Origin: Rutstroemia sp. NJR-2017a BVV2
Taxonomy: Eukaryota > Ascomycota > Leotiomycetes > Helotiales > Rutstroemiaceae
Direction of reading: 5' to 3'
Assembly: GCA_002946415.1 (NCBI GenBank)
Contig: NJPS01000033.1
Coordinates: 806,001-870,000 of the forward strand
DNA: 64,000 nt
Under the pieces are notes generated by a model. That model was not told the origin of the DNA, ran no database searches, and saw only the letters and a list, made by a program, of their open reading frames with translations. This document shows, piece after piece, positions 10,132 to 21,489 of the stretch (its first letter is position 1; each line of letters begins with the position of its first letter). The translations under genes and the position numbers were made by a program.

Positions 10132-11610
10132 ACTTATTATTATGTGTTGTTATGATGATATTATTTTTTATTTAATGATATATGAATATGATGCGACTTG
10201 GGAGGGGGTGGGGGGAGTTTGGGGAATAGGATAGGGGAGGCGAGAGTTAGAAGGGGGATTGCCTAGTTGATTGGTCGGTAGAGGTGTTAGAGATGAAATG
10301 GAACGAATGCATGAAAGATATCTTGACACCCAAGAAACAAAGGGGAGACATGAGTGAACGAGTAACTGGGTTAACTAGGGAGAAATGACCAGACGAACGT
10401 GACTGCAACCTCCTTCCCTCGTCTCGTTCCGTGTTTGAGAGCTCCCGGACACCTTCTCCAGAAAATGAGAGTTTCAAGTGCACGCATATCGAACACGTCC
10501 AAATCACATGCCACTTAAGAAAACTCCCTGCCTAGAATTGGTTGAAAGTCTTTATTATCATGGCATTGGTATCGGTATCAGTATATACACCCACATCCCG
10601 TCCGTCCGTCTGTCGTCTCCTCACACCAAGTCCAGCCACCTCGCTCCCCTCTCCATCACCCCCTAACCCAACATCCTCCTAAGCCGCCACCTCTCCCCGA
10701 GCAAGCAAGATTTTATCTTCCACTTCAACCCCTTTCCCCCACAAATTTATCACAATCCCCTCAAGGAATCGTCCCAAAAACGAACAAGAAGTCTAATCAT
10801 ACGAAACCCGCCTCCCCTCTTCCCCTTTCTTCAACCCCTCCTTAACTTCATCCCCCCATCCTCCCATCCAAATACAAGTCAAAAACCAAAGCAAGCCAAA
10901 CCAACCAACCAATCAGATCCAAATCAGTCAGGTCAGTCAGTCAATAAAGTCAATCCCATTCGTGTATCATCCCCTTCTTTCCTTCCTCCCCTTCGCTCTC
11001 CCCAATATCCTCCCCCTTCCCTTGGAACCCATCGAGAGTCCACCCGGAAATTCTATAAATTAAACACAGAGCTCGAATCGAATAAAAAATAAGGGGGCGG
11101 ACAGGTTCGGTCCACCTGCTACCCCCTCCCATCACCCTCCTCCAAGAACAGACGAACCGGGAAGAAAGTGAACTGTAAAAAACGGTGGTATTACTGTACA
11201 GCGCGAAAGTCCCTCAAATGCACTTTATTTAAACATAACCAAAGATATGATGCCATAAAAACGGAGGAGCAGCTCGTATGTCCGGATAACTAGGTGCCTT
11301 TCTCGATACAGAATTATTTACGCCGACGCCGCTATGCAGAATGTGTATGTGTGTGTTGTGTGTGTGTGGCATGGAGCTTGGGAATTAACAGCAAGGAAGC
11401 ACATTCTTCTAGGGTGTTCGATTGAATGGAAAAATGGAAAAAATGAAATTCGCCTGGCGCCGCCTGGTCCGACCGCCTTCTATATGTCTTTTGGCGCATA
11501 ATGTTCGTGCCGCATCTCGTTGGGTATTTGATCTGCTTTTTATGCATGTGTGAAGCAAAAGAAATGTGTTCTTTATACAAGAAGAATTCGTGTTGCGGAT
11601 TGAAGAATCA
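10132..11610. other. Convergent 3' intergenic region with GT microsatellite
   Basis: About 1.5 kb between the stops of the sugar transporter (plus) and KRE6 (minus). It is pyrimidine-rich at 10600-11150 and has a TG-rich run at 11342-11370. No frame with family features was seen on either strand; presumably long 3' untranslated sequences. Confidence 0.5.
11342..11370. repeat. (TG)n-like microsatellite
   Basis: Short imperfect TGTGTG run in the probable 3' untranslated region of the minus-strand KRE6 gene. Confidence 0.6.
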
Positions 11611-13770
11611 CTAGCAACCATTGACGAAGGAATTTGTGGGCCATGCGTAGCCTGCAGCATCCCATGATGTCAAGTTCACGTTTGCCTGGATATATCAGTA
11701 AGTCTGTTGGAATAGTAGGATGCCGTTTTGTACTTACGTAAGGTTCCGGGTGATTCTTGATATATTCCGTTGTTGGGTATCCCTCGGGATCGCAGGTAAC
11801 TGACTCGGATCCTTCTTCTTGGTATATTCGAATGTAATCGAACCGCATCGTAGCAGGAAAAAGGGTGTTCAAGTTAGGCATCATAACTTGAGAGAAACTA
11901 GTACCCATTCCCAAGTTCATGATAAGGGCCATGGGCTCTTCTGGCACAGTTCTTTGTCCCACATTTCCGTTCGGTCTTAGGGCCCGACTGTCGAGTTTCC
12001 ACGTATACTGATCACCAACGAACCATGCGATTGATCCCTCAGCCCCCGGAGTGTACTCATACCCATAAGTTTGGTAACCATTGCCATCGTACCAATCGTT
12101 GTTGAGCCAAGTTACAGCCGACATGGCCTGTTGATAGTTTCCACCATGGTAACCACTCATTCCCGTCTGCTCGTGATCGTAAACCTCGAGATAGTTGTAA
12201 TCCGGAAGGTAGAAGATATCGAACGGTGCAATCTGGTAGGATTGGGATGCAGAACCAGTTCCCTTATCATAACCTCCTGGACCAATGAAACCAACACTAG
12301 CTTCCAAAGCATCGATTTCCGGTGCTGAACGTGATTTGCCTGAAGATGGGTGGTCCTGGCCTTTGCAAGTACATGCTGGTAGTTTCATACCCGGCAGCCA
12401 ACTCATACCATCAGAAGCACTCTGGTTTGCTGTGATTCCAATATCGCAAATGTCCGAATAACTGTATGGCCACATTCCCTCAGTAGTAGCTTGATAACCA
12501 GGTCTTGCCAAGTTACCCATGGCCCAGAAACCAGGCCAGAAACCGGGCCAGTCCCCACGTCCAGGCAAAGAAATACTAGCTTCCACACGTCCACCCTTGA
12601 AGCATAATTTATTCCATGATTGAAGCATTCCCGAGCGGTAGTTTAGGTTGTGACTTTGGAAAGCATCGAATTTGATATTGAGTGTACCGTTGCCAGTAGA
12701 TACAGCATCGGGGTCGTACCATTCCAAATCTTGAGTAGCACCATACCACATATCCATAGCCTGGAAATAAGGATCGTCGCCGTCGTAAAATGTTCGTCCA
12801 TCGGTGTTGAATTCGTCAGAAAACTATACGACTTAGTATCAAGACCAAAAAATATAGCAGCATCTTTACTTACCACAAGCTTCAACTTTTTCCCATCTTG
12901 ACCAGTCTTGGTTTTTACAGAATCAGGTGTATCTGGATCTACAAGAGTCGACCTCACATTCTTGAGCAGTGCAACTTTGTCTGATAAACAATCCGCTGCT
13001 TTCGCGCAAGCACCATTTGTAGGATCAATAATATGTTGTGCAAATGTCCTAAAAGGTAATTAGCATGCATGTACATGGTCTTTCTGAACAAAAACTTACA
13101 CAACTGGATAAGCAATGAAAAGCGCCAGTGTGGCCAAGGTAATCAACACCAAACCTCCAACGTTGACGAGACCTCTCCTGTTGCAAACATCACATCTGGG
13201 TTCCTTCTCATTCGGGTCCGGATTGTGCAGGTAATCATCCTTCTCTACATCTTCTGGGAAGAGTAACAGTCCTGCAGATGGCATAATGTTGTACTTTTCC
13301 GATACTGTTTGCGTGTTGATATTCTCATCATCACTATCACCCGCCCTCGACGAGGCTCTCGAATCATCAAACGGCGAGCCAAATGGTCCTAACCGACTAT
13401 CTCTGCTTCCAGCCTCCGAACTCCAACTCGTCCTTCGTGATGAGAATCCCGATACGGATGGGGATACCATTGGGTAATCGGAGTATGGTTGGTTGCTGTT
13501 CGCTGCAGACCGTGACTTCGTCGGCGGCAGTAACATTTCGTTCGATTGCGCTACATCTGGCGAGCCGTAGACTTGAGGAGCAGCCATTCGTGATTGTTGC
13601 GAGCCGGACGTTGGTGGCCGCGGAGGAGGTATTAAATTTCTCGATGTGCTTGGGGTTCCTGTGTCAGAGGCAGAACTGTTGTTGTCTGAATTTAGTATAT
13701 CCCCTCCACTGCCCGAATTAACGGTTATGTGTGGAGGGCGTCGCCCTGAGCCACCATAGGAGTGGTCCAT
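11611..13770 (-). CDS. KRE6: KRE6/SKN1 family beta-1,6-glucan synthesis protein (GH16-like, type II membrane)
   Basis: Golgi/plasma-membrane glycoside-hydrolase-like protein needed for cell-wall beta-1,6-glucan. Exons 13100-13770, 12874-13048, 11738-12823 and 11611-11685 total 2007 nt (668 residues). Layout: a Ser/Pro-rich cytosolic N-terminus (1-195), a pair of cysteines (CDVCNRRG), a signal-anchor helix at about 202-222 (VGGLVLITLATLALFIAYPV), then the lumenal SKN1/KRE6 domain. The domain begins FSDEFNTDGRTF and contains the GH16 catalytic-type motif EIDALE at about 451-456, WPGFWPGFWAMGN and IRIYQEEGSESVTCDPEGYP. The C-terminus is AWPTNSFVNGC. An in-frame GTG lies 15 bases upstream; the ATG at 13770 is chosen. 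The 5' side opens into a long gene-free region. Confidence 0.94.
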
Positions 13771-16700
13771 AACGACAATATGCACAAGCCCAAATTCCTA
13801 TCTTTATAAACTCGATAGCATCTGTTGCGTTATCAGATGCCTTTGTATATACGATTGTGTCTGAGACAGAAATGTCGGTTTTGTTGGAAGTGTCGTAATG
13901 CTAGAATGGAAGGAGGAAAACAAGGTCGAGGAATCGCGTGTAATTTCCCAATCTTCTTCGACAACGGGTAAGTTCAATCAAGGAGCTATTTCAATATCGG
14001 TGAGGTATTCGTGTTAAATGATGTTATGTCGTTGGTGAAATACAGATGATGAATGGGTCTTGGAATAATGGCCAGCAGAAGTTCACTTGAGAAAGGAGGT
14101 GTGCGGTTGTTTCCAGGTATCCAAGAAATCCTGCTTTAATTAAACGCAAGTGGTCGGCGAAGGGTAAGAAACGAACGTCGGGTCGTGAAGGAGAATCGAT
14201 TTGCTGGACGACAAGAAGGTTAGACTTCGCAACAACAGGAAGTTGTCGTCGCTTGGAAAAGGGAAAGTTGTTTGTTTTTCCCTTTTAGTGGTAGCGGTAG
14301 TGGTTGACGCTGATTTGGTGGTTGTGCTTCTGGGTGTAGTTGTGATTGTGACAAGGAGAATAGGGCGCTCAAACACCGAACGAACGAGAAGGGGGGACTG
14401 AGTTAAGCCGCTGCCGCTGGCGTTGGTGGTTGGTGGTTTGGTGGCGCTGGTGGAAGGAACGGATTGAAAAATGCGTGTCTTTCTTCTCTTTTCTTTTCTT
14501 GCCAGCTCGCCGTGGACTGAGTAAGGTTTGTTAGTTCCCGTCGTGAACCTTTTTCCTTTACTCTTCGTTCCGCGTACTTCGAACTGTCAGTTCAAAACGA
14601 TGCAGCAGCAAGCAAGAGACTCGGATGTACGAAATACAACAAGATTAATTATTCTTTTCGCTGCTTCTGGCGAGTGGAATCTGCAACCTTCCAGGAGCAT
14701 AATTCACAATTCGAGGCCCTAGCAGGAAATGGAGCTTAGATTGCTGAGATTAGGCACAATGAGGTATGGCTCAGGATGGAATTATGGGGTTTATGGGTTT
14801 ATCTGCCTTTATTCAATCGAGGCGAGTGCCATTCGAGCCATTTTACTGCACTTTCCTGCACTTGTGCTCTGCCCTGGCTCATCCGGCCGGTAAGGGTTCT
14901 TGGGTGCCGCAGACTGATTGGAAGGAGATTATTGGCCGGTTTCTGCTTGTCCCATGTTCACGTAAAAGGGGGTCAACCTTCGAAATTTGGCTTTTACACT
15001 TTTTTTGCGTCCAGGTTTGAACCTTACTAGACTCGCTAGAGTAGTAAAGGCACCTTGATGCAGTAATTCAGATCCTAGTTCCTGAGGTTCGAACAAGGAG
15101 AACTTTGGACGATAGAGGTACGGAGGAAGGATGGAGATGGAGATTGAGATTGAGTTGGAGATGGGGATGGAGTTGGATATGAAGGTGCCGGTCTGCTGCC
15201 AAATTGGCTCGACCTAAACCATGTGATATGTATCAGTACTATTGAGTGTAGATTAGATTGTCCTCCGTACGCTCCGTATATACTACCATTTTACTTGCCA
15301 GTCAAATCGGCATGCTGCCTTTGCTTCACCTAACAATTTCGCAGGTACTGTACCTCCAGCTAGACCCAACAGCAAGTTGCAACTCATGCGTTTTGCTGCT
15401 CATCCTCACAAATACTTTAATTAGAAACCAATCTTCTCGAAACGGCAATGTAAATCCTACTGGCTGACTGAGCTCACCAGACTATTATCAAGCAACCGGC
15501 AGTCAATGTACCTACAAGTACTATCACTGGAGCAGCTGCGAAAATAGCAACAGAGCGAGCTGCTTTCTCTCACTCAGCTACTTACTTGCATTACATCATT
15601 CCTAAAGTCTTTCCCTACGCTGTAAGTCAAGGCAAATACCATGAGCAAGATTCCCCAGCGTATCACATCGTATTTGAGTAATCTACTTGTAAGTACTTTG
15701 TACATCCAACACCAAAAGCTCGATTCCTACCCAAAATCATAAAGACACAGCCACCATGTTGGTAAAGTTGGTTACGCGTCCCTATTTTCCCATGAGTTGT
15801 TGTTCACCTTAAAAGTGGCACTTGCTTGCAGGTGCGATGCATCCGAATGCCTATCTATTAATACCCCTGAATCCATGCCAAGGAAATTCCACCACGTCTT
15901 TAACAATCGCCCCCCTTTCGCCCTCTGCTCGTCCTCGCCTTCTCTCTTGCACTTTATGCGTGTTTGGGCAAAGACTGGAGCCGAGCGTCTTTGAACATGC
16001 ATGTATGTACCTGACGTTAACTCTACAGTACAGCGCTGAATCTTGTAAGTGTGTTCGATCACCTAACTAAGCCTCATCGCATCATTGCTAAATCAAAGAA
16101 CGATTCCCGGCCGAAGGAAGGCGCAATCAACTGCGGTATCACTATCATCCATCCTACACGCACGCCGATCTTTTGGATGTTGTGCTCGCACTGTACAGTA
16201 TCTTTGTCAGAATCCGGTTGTACAAACCAAAAAGCGTCCGCCGATCACAACAAACCGTTTTTTTCAAGCACTATTGTACCCATTATTCTAATTACAAGTA
16301 CTCTGTAGTCTCCGAAGATCTCAAGTCCTGACACGGCAACCCAAGGAAAATTGAACATTACTGTATCCAGTAATACCACTTGATTGGTGTTTCTTGGTGT
16401 ATTCTAAGGTCCGTTGATTAAAAGAGGAGAGAGGAGTGAGCACTGAGCAGTGATGGATGCATAATGGTCCAATTTCGGCACCTCTACAGCCTGACCAACG
16501 ACCACTAGGTAAAAAGCCGAACGTAGATAAGCCCGAAATAGCTTGGACGGGAGTTTCGAGTGAGAAACACCTGTGAAAGCGCTACTCGAGGTCAAGAATT
16601 CTAGAATTCCAACAACACGTGAGAATTGTCTAGTTCTGGAAATATTGAAACCTATATCGTGAGCCTGCCAACGCCAACGCCAACGCCATCACCATTCCCG

Positions 16701-18560
16701 TCCCATACAGTATCAACCGCATGCACGCATTGTACCCGTACTCATAAAAGCTCAGACTCGCTTTCTGCAAGAGGTGAGATGAGATGGCGGGTAAGGTTAT
16801 CGAGTCTCGGATGACTTCCTCCTTCTGTAGTAAACCCGGTCGACTAGAAACTAATGTACGGAATGGAATGGATGGAACGATGAAGAGAAAGGGATTGATT
16901 GATTCGCTTTTGATTATAGGGATGAATTGAAGGAAGAGGCTCTCAAACCTCGAATTGCAAGTCGAGTCAAGTCGAGTCAAGTCTAGAACTCCTGTCCAAG
17001 GTAAGGTTAGCTTCCTCCCCCAGAAATGTTACTTCATGATGCTACCTCATTTAAATAGTGCATAGTACCGAGCCGTGTGCGACGCACTTGAAGAATCGAA
17101 TATTTCGGGCACTGGTCGGTACTATCCATTAAATTCAATCTAAATACCTGCATCTGCATCCATTAAATACGAGTATATATCGACATCAATCAACAAATAC
17201 TCACTCACTCTCATACACACACTGTTCTCACCGCGACCTGTGTGTGAACGTCTCACTTCTCTTTATTCCCGCCATAAGCATAGATTGAGCGTCAGCTACC
17301 TATGTCATCATTGTATCCATTTTCAAGGATGCCTTGGCAAGAAAAAGGAAAGGACAGATAGAGGTGGGTTCGGGTGGATAGGCGAAAAGGTACGGTTAGG
17401 AAAATGGTGATCTGCAGCAAATTGCAATTTATGAAGAGAGGTAAAAGTATACTGCAGGTAAGACATCAATGAGTGGGTACGGTTTCGTTATGCAGATTTT
17501 CGTTTTGTTTTGTTTCATGAGATGTGCTTGTTTATGGTGATCGTCGTTTGGAGATAAGTAGTTCGTAGAGAGATAGGTAGAAAAGGGATCGCAGAAGCGG
17601 TTTCGCGATTGAAACACTGAGAATCGTTTGTTAGGAGAGGATAGGAGTATTGCGGAAAAGATACCAGGTAAGATGTCATGTTTTGCATGCAGCTTGAGGA
17701 GGCTGGTATTCTATTGATTGATTGATTCATCGATATCAATACGGTCAAGATGTCGATAAGAGAAAGGGGTTGGATTCTATTCGGCACCCACAACATCGAT
17801 ATGCTCGGCACTTCTTCTCCTTTTCAAAGGTCCATACGAGAGCGAATATATCGTATAACCAGAGCTGAGTTCCATTAACTACGGGAGTACGGTTCCGAGT
17901 CCGGAAACAGTGTTCGAGAATGGAAACCACAGCTTCTATTCAAGCAATGCAATGAAGTAGTACTTCAGCAGCATGCTGCAACTCGAAGTCGGATACCTCT
18001 ACTACTTGAATCACACGGATGAAGAGCAGACCCTCTCCTGAACGTTCTTCGCACTCAATTCAGTCTCTTGGAGAACTGCGGAGTAAAAAGTACATATAGC
18101 TTACGCCTTCAATGCCGTATCTCTTCATCCACTTCCTGGGGCAAGAGGTAGAAAATGACGAGAAATAAGTGGCGTTGGGCCGATAACGAGTTTTTCATCC
18201 TTGTGGTGGAAGTTCCAGCTCTCACTCCCCACTGCAATTTGCGTGCAGCTGTATTCACTTCATATAGCGGTAATCACTGGAAACACATTTCGCCATGCTA
18301 GCGCATTTCTGTACCACAGTAACAGCAACTATATCATGTTCTAAGCTTCTGCCATGCAGGCTCATTCCATTTAATAACATTCACCTGCACTTTGTCCCTA
18401 TGCTTTGGACCTTAACCACAGGGCACTCAACCCTTCATTTTGGTTTACTAGATGTGCAGATACCCACGAAAAATGTCTAGAGACATAGTATTGCATGATA
18501 GTAACCATGAGCTATGTGATGGAAATTTCTCAAGACGCGCGCGTCTAAGTATACACAAAA
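13771..18560. other. Gene-poor region upstream of KRE6
   Basis: About 4.8 kb with no coding region I can support. The first 0.7 kb is likely the KRE6 promoter and leader. Minor sequence features are a GGAGAT-rich purine run at 15115-15180, CCAACG-type triplet repeats at 16670-16690, a GTCGAGTCAA direct repeat at 16960-16983, and a 14-bp perfect palindrome AGACGCGCGCGTCT at 18533-18546. Short open frames here have random-looking composition. No tRNA A/B boxes were noticed. Confidence 0.45.
18533..18546. repeat. Perfect 14-bp CG-rich palindrome
   Basis: AGACGCGCGCGTCT reads the same on both strands. It lies just before the diverged repeat family. Function unknown. Confidence 0.6.
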
Positions 18561-18566
18561 GCTGCT

Positions 18567-19015
18567 TACCACATGGAAAGACAACGCAGGAGAGGCAACG
18601 ATATCAAAAAGAAGATATAAAACGAGGTTAGAACATGACTTTCATTAGGCATCTTATGAGCTACCCGTCACATGGCAAGATATGCAACGGAATAGCAACA
18701 CGGCGTTTCGATCGTGCAGAGTTAACTTGCCACATGGCCGAGGCGTGCAACAAAAAGTCCAAATGGTGGGGTTGCCGCATGGCAATGTGGAGACTAACTG
18801 CCTTGCCACATGTTGAGATTTGCAACGAAAAAAAAAAGATAAAGATATGCCATGAAGCCTGGTATAAAATTTGAGCTGAACAGTGTAGAAACCGCATCGC
18901 CACATGACTAGACATGCAACAAGAAGATATGAAAATGAGGTTGCTGCAGGGAACTGAGATTAGACGGTGTGGAAGTGCTTGCCACATGGCGAGACGTGCA
19001 ACAAAAAGCTAAAGG
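18567..19015. repeat. Diverged interspersed short repeat family (about 7 copies)
   Basis: A core close to TTGCCACATGGCGAGA followed by CGTGCAACAAAAAG recurs. CCACATGG-like cores start near 18569, 18668, 18730, 18775, 18806, 18900 and 18982, spaced 31-99 bases. Copies near 18730 and 18982 are the best preserved; those near 18569 and 18775 have lost one half. In most copies the left part TTGCCAC and right part GTGCAAC can pair with one bulge, so each unit could form a small hairpin. No target-site duplications or coding potential are evident. It could be a decayed minisatellite, a MITE-like element, or part of a non-coding transcript. Confidence 0.6.
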
Positions 19016-19791
19016 GATGAAGTTGCCACAGCGCTCTGGCTAGAGGGATATTTGTCGCAAGGGAAGACAAGACATGTGAAAAGAAACAGCATAGAAAATG
19101 GGAGGCGCCAAGCAACTTCATGAAGAGTTATATACTGGATGACTGAAGTGCAACCGAAGTATTCGAGCGACTCCAGAAAGCAGGTGCAGACTCCTAGCCG
19201 AGCTACAACAAATGAAATATGCACATACCAGATCCTCGAGACGTGTATGGAAAGGAGTTGAAAGAATCCTACAAGCGATATGACTGCTTCGTAGCAGCGT
19301 GGTGGTGGTCTCGGCAAGGTAGTGTTTGTCGGATACATGTGGTTGTCAGCGGGGCGGTTGTTCAAAAGAATAAGCTGGGTGTCCCGGTGGATATTTTGAG
19401 ATTTTGAGGGCTATTCTTGTAGGGTTCACAGAATACACGCGAACTTCAAGATGTAAAAAAAGGAATCGCCATCATGAGCTCCCTAGGAACAGCCGGGAAA
19501 GAAGTGCCGTAGGGATCATGTATACGATTGGAAGATGGAGATCGTTCAGCGATTCTAGTGCCGACATATGAGCACAATGTGCTGTGAACTGCCACTTAGC
19601 ATACAATATATAAAACAAAGGAGAAGTAAAGAACGGAACAGGCTGGTGAACTGAATCTCTGGCTCTAAGTTATATATATCAAATCATTATTTTTACTTTC
19701 ATCCCCCATGATATCCAACTAACCGCAGTCATGCCCCGCCAAACGCCAAATCCAACACAAATCATAATGTCTCGCATCAGCGTATCTTAGC
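19016..19791. other. Intergenic region
   Basis: No supported gene. It ends in the 3' flank of the minus-strand gene at 19792. A plus-strand frame at 19219-19407 and a minus-strand frame at 19009-19365 have no recognisable features. Confidence 0.4.
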
Positions 19792-20330
19792 TCAGCTCTC
19801 GACCGCCAGTGCTTTGCAGCCTACTAATCGGCCACCCTCCACACCAACAACCCAATATTCAACCCTACTTCCCTCTCCAGGAACCCTGTACACCCTAACA
19901 TCGCTTCCCTTGCTCGCGTCCCTCACTGCCTTCACGACGTCCTTATATTGTCCCTGTGGATCCCACTCTCCAATATCCATGATTTCGATATCTGCTTCAG
20001 ATGGCTGGGGATGGTTTATGAGTTTCGCGAATGTATCTATAGTCATGTCAGCATATGCCTCAAGGCAAGATAGGCATTTAGGGAAAACATACCTTCGTTT
20101 GGCATTCCCCCCTTTCCCGACTTCAACGCCACAACTACAAACGGTTCATCCGCATCACTTACATACCATGCGTCCTTTGTAGCCTTCACTAACACACTCG
20201 GCACATCGACATCATCATCTGTGGTCTTGAACTCATGTTTCTTGCTTTTCGCAGACGCCTTTGAGGTGCCTGCTGAAGGATCCTCATTCGCTTTGTCGAG
20301 AAAAGCCATATAATCCTCGTCTGTCGCCAT
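19792..20330 (-). CDS. Conserved-looking ascomycete protein of unknown function, 160 residues
   Basis: Exons 20093-20330 and 19792-20036 total 483 nt. The start MATDEDYMAFLDKANEDPSA looks like a genuine N-terminus. The splice joins M-P-N-E to D-T-F-A-K-L with GTATGT and CTATAG. Visible parts: a Ser/Ala/Lys-rich linker (about 20-40), then a compact alpha/beta-looking domain containing KDAWYVSDADEPFVVVALK, EIMDIGEWDPQGQYKDVV and a C-terminal VEYWVVGVEGGRLVGCKAL. No catalytic motif, signal peptide or membrane helix. I do not recognise a named family. An upstream frame continues without ATG for about 36 codons, so a longer form using another exon cannot be excluded. Confidence 0.75.
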
Positions 20331-20482
20331 CTTGTCTGTAGATTTTTTGCTCGCAGCGTTCGCAGTACTCGTGGAAGTGCTAAACAAAGCGCGCAACTCA
20401 GCTAGACTGTTCCTCTGTCTACTCTTGCCCAAGCTCAAATCAAGAACAGGAATGGAAGCTCTGGATGAAAGAAATCTCTGGC

Positions 20483-20812
20483 CTACGCAGCAACCGAAAC
20501 TGGCACCGGTGCCTCTAATGCGATGTTCTTCGCAACGTTCGCCTCTCCCTGTACAGCGGACTCTCCTTGTCCTTGTGTTTCTGATGGCTCTGCCTGCGCA
20601 GCGCCCGAAGCCGGTTCTCCACTCAATGATTGCGCCTTTGGTTTGCTTTTTGTTGACTCTCTCAAACTTGGGTTCCTGCTCGGAAGTCTAGATCCCGGCG
20701 CTGATTTGGACCCCTTTGCTGAAGATGCCTTTTTCTTATTCTTGTTGCGGCGTTCGATGGATTCTTTGATGGATCGGTATGGGATGGCGAGAACGGATGA
20801 AAGCGCACCCAT
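20483..20812 (-). CDS. Small basic low-complexity protein, 109 residues, function unknown
   Basis: Single exon starting MGALSSVLAIPYRSIKESIE. The N-terminal 20 residues look amphipathic (possible membrane-binding helix; Gly2 allows N-myristoylation, MGxxxS). Then come a Lys/Arg-rich stretch (RRNKNKKKASSAKGSKS) and a Ser/Ala/Gln/Glu-rich disordered tail ending in VPVSVAA. It lies 152 bases upstream of the next minus-strand gene and could instead be its 5' part through an unseen intron, though no good donor/acceptor pair joins the frames. Coding status rests on composition and a clean ATG only. Confidence 0.5.
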   Translation of the reverse strand: MGALSSVLAIPYRSIKESIERRNKNKKKASSAKGSKSAPGSRLPSRNPSLRESTKSKPKAQSLSGEPASGAAQAEPSETQGQGESAVQGEANVAKNIALEAPVPVSVAA

Positions 20813-21489
20813 TGAAATTATATGCGTATTATATTGCTAAAAGCAGGGAAATAATAGCAGCAGAGGAGGAAGGAGAAATGCAGGTTGTGCGACGGACTGC
20901 AGTGACGTGGGGTAAACCGAAAGCGGGTATTCTTTTACTTTAAGTTTTGATTGTGGGGTTGGACTGTTATGACGATTTTTGTGTCCAAAGGAATAAGCAG
21001 AAAAACTTCAGGGTGAACTTGGATAATGTTTTTGCAACTTTTGTGAAGAACTTCAATGCAAGGATAACCTACGACAATTGAGCCTTATATAAGTTCAACA
21101 TTCAAAGTCTTACATAAAAAGACTAAGATGTTGGAGGTCTCAGATTTCTGGCCTTTTAGAATGGTCTTTCGAAAATTCTGCGTGTTCTACGATAAAACCC
21201 ACCGCCATTTCCTTTTTCCATGTTCCTTAGTGGAGATATAAGGCCAGTTTTGTGCGAGCTTGGTCGAGTCAGGATTTTTATATTGAGCACAGGCACAATG
21301 CCAATACATTGCGGTGAGCACAAGATCCCTACTCATATAGACGGTTGGATATCATTGACATTTCTTCATTGATGTAATGCTAAGTAACATCCATAAACCC
21401 TTATGGACTATTTGCACAAGTAATATTTCCCCCACTACACCAAATGAAAAGCCCGTAACCGAAATGCAAATACCAAATTTTTAATTTTT
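20813..21489. other. Intergenic region, AT-rich
   Basis: 677 bases between the small basic protein gene and the RPL3 stop, both on the minus strand. No gene seen; AT-rich with the RPL3 3' untranslated region at the right end. Confidence 0.45.

Noticed and set aside
15075..15105. GGTTCGAAC resembling a tRNA B box
   Set aside because: No matching A box or acceptor stem at the right distance; not a tRNA.
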